Shown here one piece after another: positions 59,972-64,000 of a DNA stretch of 64,000 bases. The position numbers and the translations under genes are program-made. Where the stretch lies: contig NZ_FOHZ01000003.1 in assembly GCF_900111555.1 (NCBI RefSeq), forward strand, positions 105,777 to 169,776. The letters are read 5' to 3'. The stretch is from Marinobacter segnicrescens. GTDB taxonomy: Bacteria; Pseudomonadota; Gammaproteobacteria; Pseudomonadales; Oleiphilaceae. The notes under the pieces were generated by a model that saw only the letters and a list, made by a program, of their open reading frames with translations, was not told where the DNA came from and made no database searches. Every line of letters starts with the position of its first letter. Position 1 is the first letter of the stretch.

Positions 59972-60758
59972 GGTTCCAGCTGTTCTCGCCCGCCTTCATA
60001 AGGCCCTGCTGCCGGAACTCTGCGTCACCTGTCTTGCACCTGATGCCCGAAATGGCCTGTGTGACGGCTGCCGCGGCGACCTGCCCGTGAACGACCGCTG
60101 TTGTACGCGTTGTGGACTGCCTTTATTGCTCGCCCGCCCCGGCCGTGAACGTACTTGCGGCGAATGCCTCAAGCTTCAACCCGGTTACCACCGCGCATTC
60201 ATTCCCTGGCGCTACGAGTTTCCGGTGGACCGGATGATCAGCCGTTACAAGTATCAGGGGCAGAGGCAGTACGCGCGCCCGCTGCTTGGTGACATGGCCG
60301 TCCAGGTCCGGAACCTGCTTTCCCGACACCCCTGCCGCCGGCCAGACCTTTTGATAGCTGCACCCATGCACCGCAAACGACAACGCGAGCGGGGCTTCAA
60401 CCAGGCGGCGGAGATTGCGGAAGCGATCAGTCAGGGAACGGGCATCCCCTGGTCTGACCAGTTGTTACAACGAACCCGATCAACGCGCCCCCAGTCCGGG
60501 CTTGGCCGGAGTCAGCGACTGAACAACCTTAAGGGGCTCTTTGAAGTCCATGGCGAGGTCCCACGGCATGTCGCACTGGTGGATGACGTGGTGACCACTG
60601 GCGCCACGGCCGGGGCGCTAGCGGCATTATTGCGCAAGCATGGCGCGGAAACGATTGAAATCTGGGCCCTGGCCAGGACCCCGGCCGGCAATACCCGGTC
60701 AGCTCAACCGTTCCCTGACGTAGCGGGCAATCGCCAGGCTGGCGGTCAGGCCCGGTGA
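59919..60758 (+). CDS. comF: ComF-family phosphoribosyltransferase-like protein
   Basis: A 279-residue protein: a four-cysteine zinc finger region (ELCVTCLAPDARNGLCDGCRG, CCTRCGLPL, CGECLKL), a linker, then a phosphoribosyltransferase domain with the PRPP loop VALVDDVVTTGATAG (near 226-240). In Gram-negatives it supports DNA uptake or nucleotide metabolism; exact role unclear. The ATG at 59919 overlaps the bioB promoter -10. Its last 60 bases overlap the FAD-oxidoreductase gene on the opposite strand. Confidence 0.9.
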   Translation: MIKPPNSLSTRLTTLVNQVPAVLARLHKALLPELCVTCLAPDARNGLCDGCRGDLPVNDRCCTRCGLPLLLARPGRERTCGECLKLQPGYHRAFIPWRYEFPVDRMISRYKYQGQRQYARPLLGDMAVQVRNLLSRHPCRRPDLLIAAPMHRKRQRERGFNQAAEIAEAISQGTGIPWSDQLLQRTRSTRPQSGLGRSQRLNNLKGLFEVHGEVPRHVALVDDVVTTGATAGALAALLRKHGAETIEIWALARTPAGNTRSAQPFPDVAGNRQAGGQAR

Positions 60759-61823
60759 CTCGATACCAAACAAGTGCACCAACCCTTTGATGCCATGATC
60801 ACCGGCGTCGTCGATCCGGAAGTCGGTAAAGCCGGCATCAGGACCCGCCAGTTTTGGCCGTACCCCGGCGTAGGCAGGCTGCAGGCGATCCGGTTCCAAT
60901 GCTGGCCACCACCGGCGCACAGAGTCCACGAAGGCCTGCTTCCGGGCCGGGTCTACGGTGTAGTCAGGCTCGGCAACCCACTCCACATCCGGACCAAAGC
61001 GTGCCTGGCCAGCCAGGTCCAGCGTCAGGTGAACGCCCAGTCCACCGGGTTCCGGTACGGGGTAAACCAGGGTATTGAACGGGTGACGACCGCTGTAGGA
61101 GAAATACACACCCCGGGCATACCAGGGTTCGGGGCACAGTGCGGCATCATAGCCCGACCACCCCCGGGCCAGGCCGATGGCTCCCAACCCGGCCGAATTG
61201 ACTACCCGGCGGCAGCGGAGCCGGCAGGGTGCCTCGCCACCCACCTCCAGGTGATGTCCATGACCATCACTGGTCGCCGCAAGTACCGGCGCCTGGCACA
61301 CCAGTTGCCCGCCCGCTGCCTCCAGCTCCCCCAGCAGGGAGACCATCAGCTCATGGCTGCTGATGATACCGGTACGGGGAGAATAGAGACCTGACGAGGC
61401 GGTGATGTCGGGCAGTGCCCGGGCCAGTTGGTCAGGCCCGACGGACTCAAGGGTAACCCCATTGGCCGAAGCGGCCCGGAGCACCTGGTCCAGCTGTTCC
61501 TGCTGCGTTTCACCAGCGATGATCCACTTGCCGGTCTGCCGGTAGCCCACCGGACGATTGGCGCAGTAATCGTAGAGCAGCTCCCTGCCCTGCAGGCACA
61601 GCTTGGCCTTGAGGGAGTCTGCCGGGTAATAGAGCCCGGCGTGGATCACTTCACTGTTCCGGGAAGAAATACCCTCGCCGAAGTGCGCCTGCCGCTCCAG
61701 TACAATGACCTCCTGTCCTGCCTGCGCCAGCTCCCGGGCAATGGCCAGCCCCACCACGCCGGCACCAATGACGACCGTATCAATATCCAGGGTTTCCAAA
61801 ATCTTCCTCTCCGGACTACTCAA
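60699..61823 (-). CDS. FAD-dependent oxidoreductase of the DAO/L-2-hydroxyglutarate-oxidase-like group
   Basis: A 374-residue flavoprotein with the dinucleotide fold VVIGAGVVGLAIARELAQAG (16-35), NSEVIHAGLYYP and PRTGIISSHELM, RRVVNSAGLG, and GLVHLFGIESPGLTASLAI at the C-terminus. The pattern best matches L2HGDH/LhgO-type and related DAO enzymes; substrate not determined. It diverges from srkA and converges with comF, overlapping its 3' end by 60 bases. Confidence 0.85.
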   Translation of the reverse strand: MSSPERKILETLDIDTVVIGAGVVGLAIARELAQAGQEVIVLERQAHFGEGISSRNSEVIHAGLYYPADSLKAKLCLQGRELLYDYCANRPVGYRQTGKWIIAGETQQEQLDQVLRAASANGVTLESVGPDQLARALPDITASSGLYSPRTGIISSHELMVSLLGELEAAGGQLVCQAPVLAATSDGHGHHLEVGGEAPCRLRCRRVVNSAGLGAIGLARGWSGYDAALCPEPWYARGVYFSYSGRHPFNTLVYPVPEPGGLGVHLTLDLAGQARFGPDVEWVAEPDYTVDPARKQAFVDSVRRWWPALEPDRLQPAYAGVRPKLAGPDAGFTDFRIDDAGDHGIKGLVHLFGIESPGLTASLAIARYVRERLS

Positions 61824-61883
61824 CTGTGGGGAACGGAACCGGTATACTGTAGCTCAATTCTTGCAAGCGCAATCGGGAGCCCC

Positions 61884-62903
61884 ATGTCCGCGGACGATCA
61901 ATCGGCCAGCAACAGCAGCCACCCCTATGACGATCTGACACCGGACCGTATCCTGGATGCCGTAGAAGGCGAAGGCTTCCCGGTCAGCGGGCGCCTGTTT
62001 GCCCTCAACAGTTACGAGAACCGGGTCTACCAGGTAGGGCTGGATGACCAGCCACCGGTGATTGCCAAATTCTACCGCCCGGGCCGCTGGAGTGAAGACC
62101 AGGTCCGCGAAGAGCACAGCTTTTCCCTGGAGCTGGCCGAAGCCGGGGTACCGGTCGTTGCGCCACTGCCGCTGGCATCCGGGGATACCCTGGGGCGGGA
62201 AGGTCCCTTCCTGTTCGCCCTGTTCCCCCAGCGTGGTGGACAGGCACCGGATACCAGCACACCAGATACCCTTTACCGGCTGGGCCAGTGGCTGGGCCAG
62301 CTCCACAACATTGGCGACCGGGAGCCCTTTCGTCACCGGCCGGCCATGTCGATCCTGCCTGCCATCACCGATTTCAGCCATTACCTGACGGAAAACGACT
62401 GGATACCCACGGACCTGCGCCCGGCCTGGGACAGTCTGATTCCAGACCTGATCAACGAGTGCGCCCGACTGGTGGATCAGGCGGGGGATGTGCATAACCT
62501 GAGGCTGCACGGCGATTGCCACGCCGGCAATATCCTGGTTCGGGAAGATCAACTGTTGTTCGTGGACATGGATGACTGCCGCAGCGGCCCGGCCATCCAG
62601 GACCTCTGGCTACTGCTGAACGGCGACGACCAGGAGCGCAGCCAGCAGTTTGGAGAACTCCTGGAAGGCTACGAAATGTTCCGGGATTTCAATCGCCGCG
62701 AGCGTTACCTGATTGAACCCCTGCGCTGCTTCCGGCAGCTCTCCCATTGCGCGTGGCTGGCCCAGCGCTGGGACGACCCGGCCTTCCCCCGGTTTTTCCC
62801 CTGGTTTGCCCAGCCCCGGTTCTGGTCTGACCAGGTCCTTTCCCTGCGTGAGCAGCTCGCTGCCCTGCAGGGCCCCGTACTGAACATTCCCGGTCAGTAC
62901 TGA
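61884..62903 (+). CDS. srkA: Stress response kinase A (YihE type)
   Basis: A 339-residue aminoglycoside-phosphotransferase-fold kinase: SYENRVYQVG, HGDCHAGNILV (catalytic Asp in this motif) and FVDMDDCRSGPAIQDLWLL. SrkA/YihE protects from stress-induced cell death in E. coli. The ATG at 61884 has GGGAG upstream; a much longer frame from 61428 lies over the opposite-strand oxidoreductase and is spurious. Confidence 0.93.
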   Translation: MSADDQSASNSSHPYDDLTPDRILDAVEGEGFPVSGRLFALNSYENRVYQVGLDDQPPVIAKFYRPGRWSEDQVREEHSFSLELAEAGVPVVAPLPLASGDTLGREGPFLFALFPQRGGQAPDTSTPDTLYRLGQWLGQLHNIGDREPFRHRPAMSILPAITDFSHYLTENDWIPTDLRPAWDSLIPDLINECARLVDQAGDVHNLRLHGDCHAGNILVREDQLLFVDMDDCRSGPAIQDLWLLLNGDDQERSQQFGELLEGYEMFRDFNRRERYLIEPLRCFRQLSHCAWLAQRWDDPAFPRFFPWFAQPRFWSDQVLSLREQLAALQGPVLNIPGQY

Positions 62904-62938
62904 ACCGCTTTTACCCCCGTTATCGATCCGGAGACGCC

Positions 62939-63268
62939 ATGAGCAAACCCGAGGCCACCTACACCGTCCGTAGCCTGATTGTGACGGCTATTGCCAGCAT
63001 CATCGCCACTGTCCTGGTGCTGGAATTCAGCGGCAAAATTGCCCACAGCGAGAACAAGGACCACGTTCCCGTAGGCGATTTCAAGGCCATCCATGTGCAG
63101 CCCGGTGAGGACTTCCGTATGTCCTCGAAGGCATCCGAACTCCATGCGGTCTGTCAGAATGGCTACCTGGCCATCGCGGCGGACGCTGACCCCGACTACC
63201 GGGGCATTGTCGTGGATTACAAGAATCGTGGCGTCCGGTGCCAACGAGCGCCGAACACCGACGAGTAA
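62939..63268 (+). CDS. Small single-pass membrane protein, unknown function
   Basis: A 109-residue protein with one N-terminal membrane helix (about 12-33, LIVTAIASIIATVLVLEF) and a soluble domain, presumably periplasmic, with two cysteines (HAVCQNGYLAIAA and RGVRCQRAP) that could form a disulfide. CCGGAG lies just upstream. Between srkA and cmoA, same strand, spacing 35 and 15 bases, so likely co-transcribed. I do not recognise the family. Confidence 0.7.
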   Translation: MSKPEATYTVRSLIVTAIASIIATVLVLEFSGKIAHSENKDHVPVGDFKAIHVQPGEDFRMSSKASELHAVCQNGYLAIAADADPDYRGIVVDYKNRGVRCQRAPNTDE

Positions 63269-63283
63269 CGGGAGCACGCATCC

Positions 63284-64000
63284 ATGAGCCAGCAGCGCAA
63301 ACACGGTCCGAGCCATCGCCTGGACACCATCTATGCCACTGACCAGCCCCGCCAGGATTTCCGGTTTGATGAGTCCGTAGCCCGTGTGTTCCCGGATATG
63401 ATTCGCCGCTCTGTGCCGGGCTACACCACTATTATTCCGATGATCGAGGTGATCACCGAGCAATATGTGCAAACAGGCTCCCATTGCTACGACCTGGGCT
63501 GCTCCCTCGGCGCATCCACCCTGGCCATGCGCCACGGAATGCCCGCCTCCGGTTGTACCCTGGTGGGCGTAGACAACTCCCCGGCGATGATCGATCGCTG
63601 CGAGCACTACATCGCCCTGGACGATCATCCGCTGCCTGTCACACTGCGTTGCGAAGATATCCTGGACACGGACATTGTGGATGCGTCGGTTAGTACCCTG
63701 AATTTCACACTCCAGTTTGTGGACCCCGGGCGACGGCTGGAACTGCTTACCCGCATCGCGGAGGCAACTCGCCCCGGCGGCGTGCTGATCCTGTCGGAGA
63801 AAATCCGCTTTGACTGCGAGCGCGAACAGGAGACCCAGACCCGGCTACACCATGAGTTCAAGCGAGCCAACGGCTACTCAGACCTGGAGATCAGCCAGAA
63901 GCGCAGCGCACTGGAACAGGTGCTGATTCCGGAAACCCTGGGCGAACACACACGACGGCTCGAAGCGGCCGGGTTCCGGGATGTAACGGTCTGGTACCAG
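63284..64000 (+). CDS. cmoA: tRNA carboxy-S-adenosyl-L-methionine synthase CmoA (3' end outside window)
   Basis: The first 239 residues of a class I methyltransferase-fold protein: FDESVARVFPDMIRRSVPGY, YDLGCSLGASTLAMRHG, GVDNSPAMIDRC and TLNFTLQFVDP, the hallmarks of CmoA. It makes carboxy-SAM from SAM and prephenate for the wobble uridine modification cmo5U. The reading frame is open to the window end and only a few residues are missing. Confidence 0.94.
   Translation, partial: MSQQRKHGPSHRLDTIYATDQPRQDFRFDESVARVFPDMIRRSVPGYTTIIPMIEVITEQYVQTGSHCYDLGCSLGASTLAMRHGMPASGCTLVGVDNSPAMIDRCEHYIALDDHPLPVTLRCEDILDTDIVDASVSTLNFTLQFVDPGRRLELLTRIAEATRPGGVLILSEKIRFDCEREQETQTRLHHEFKRANGYSDLEISQKRSALEQVLIPETLGEHTRRLEAAGFRDVTVWYQ

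Noticed and set aside
61428-61883. N-terminal extension of srkA over the FAD-oxidoreductase gene
   Set aside because: The region is antisense to a certain gene, and the ATG at 61884 has a good ribosome-binding site and gives normal length.

Overview
The window is high-GC DNA from a gammaproteobacterium. Protein character and the shared gene blocks (mlaFEDCB-ibaG-murA-hisGDC; kdsD-kdsC-lptCAB-rpoN-hpf-ptsN-rapZ-ptsO; mreBCD-maf-rng-yhdP; gatCAB) point to a Marinobacter-like or Pseudomonas-like marine heterotroph. No rRNA, tRNA or CRISPR array was seen. Nearly all of it is ordinary core chromosome. The accessory part is the first 5.1 kb.

Accessory region (1-5113): the 3' end of one IS21-family element (1 to about 285) is followed by a fragment of an integron-type cassette array read on the minus strand. 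The array holds a PliI-like secreted protein, a higBA toxin-antitoxin pair and a GFA-family protein, with two attC-like recombination sites between them. A complete, different IS21-family element (2473-5112) closes the array on the right. Its right end cuts into a hybrid histidine kinase gene, which has lost its N-terminal sensory part and now starts with codons supplied by the insertion sequence. The missing 5' part of the kinase gene is not on the other side of the element, so the junction involves a deletion or rearrangement.

Core region by block: yacG, a YfaZ-like outer-membrane protein and a Bax-like glucosaminidase (7.1-9.0 kb); zapE and yhcB (9.0-10.7 kb); a minus-strand run nif3-like, hisC, hisD, hisG, murA, ibaG, mlaB-C-D-E-F (10.8-19.4 kb) covering histidine synthesis, peptidoglycan precursor synthesis and outer-membrane lipid asymmetry. 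Divergent from it runs kdsD-kdsC-lptC-lptA-lptB-rpoN-hpf, a terminator, then ptsN-rapZ-ptsO-darP (19.6-27.4 kb), joining LPS core sugar supply and LPS export to sigma-54 and the nitrogen PTS. A nitrilase-like gene, yhdP, rng, maf and mreDCB follow on the minus strand (27.4-36.9 kb). Then come gatCAB, a beta carbonic anhydrase, rimO, a PilZ protein, cysDN, a zinc-ribbon protein, leuS, lptE and holA (37-51 kb).

Last part (51-64 kb): two tandem DmdC/FadE-like acyl-CoA dehydrogenases, the second preceded by a PsrA-type palindrome over its promoter; a SprA-family HExxH protein beside a mini flagellar-rod-like protein; a long dispersed-repeat-like palindrome; a bioB-bioF-bioD operon without bioH or bioC and with a good promoter plus BirA-like operator; comF; an FAD oxidoreductase; srkA; a small membrane protein; and the start of cmoA, cut by the window end.

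I did not find a wholly new defence or biosynthetic system. The most interesting items are the IS21-bounded cassette fragment with its kinase fusion, the predicted leaderless higBA promoter, the mreC start codon (probably ATT), the vestigial APS-kinase tail on CysN, the PsrA-like and BirA-like operators, the SprA/rod-like pair, and the 110-bp palindromic repeat.
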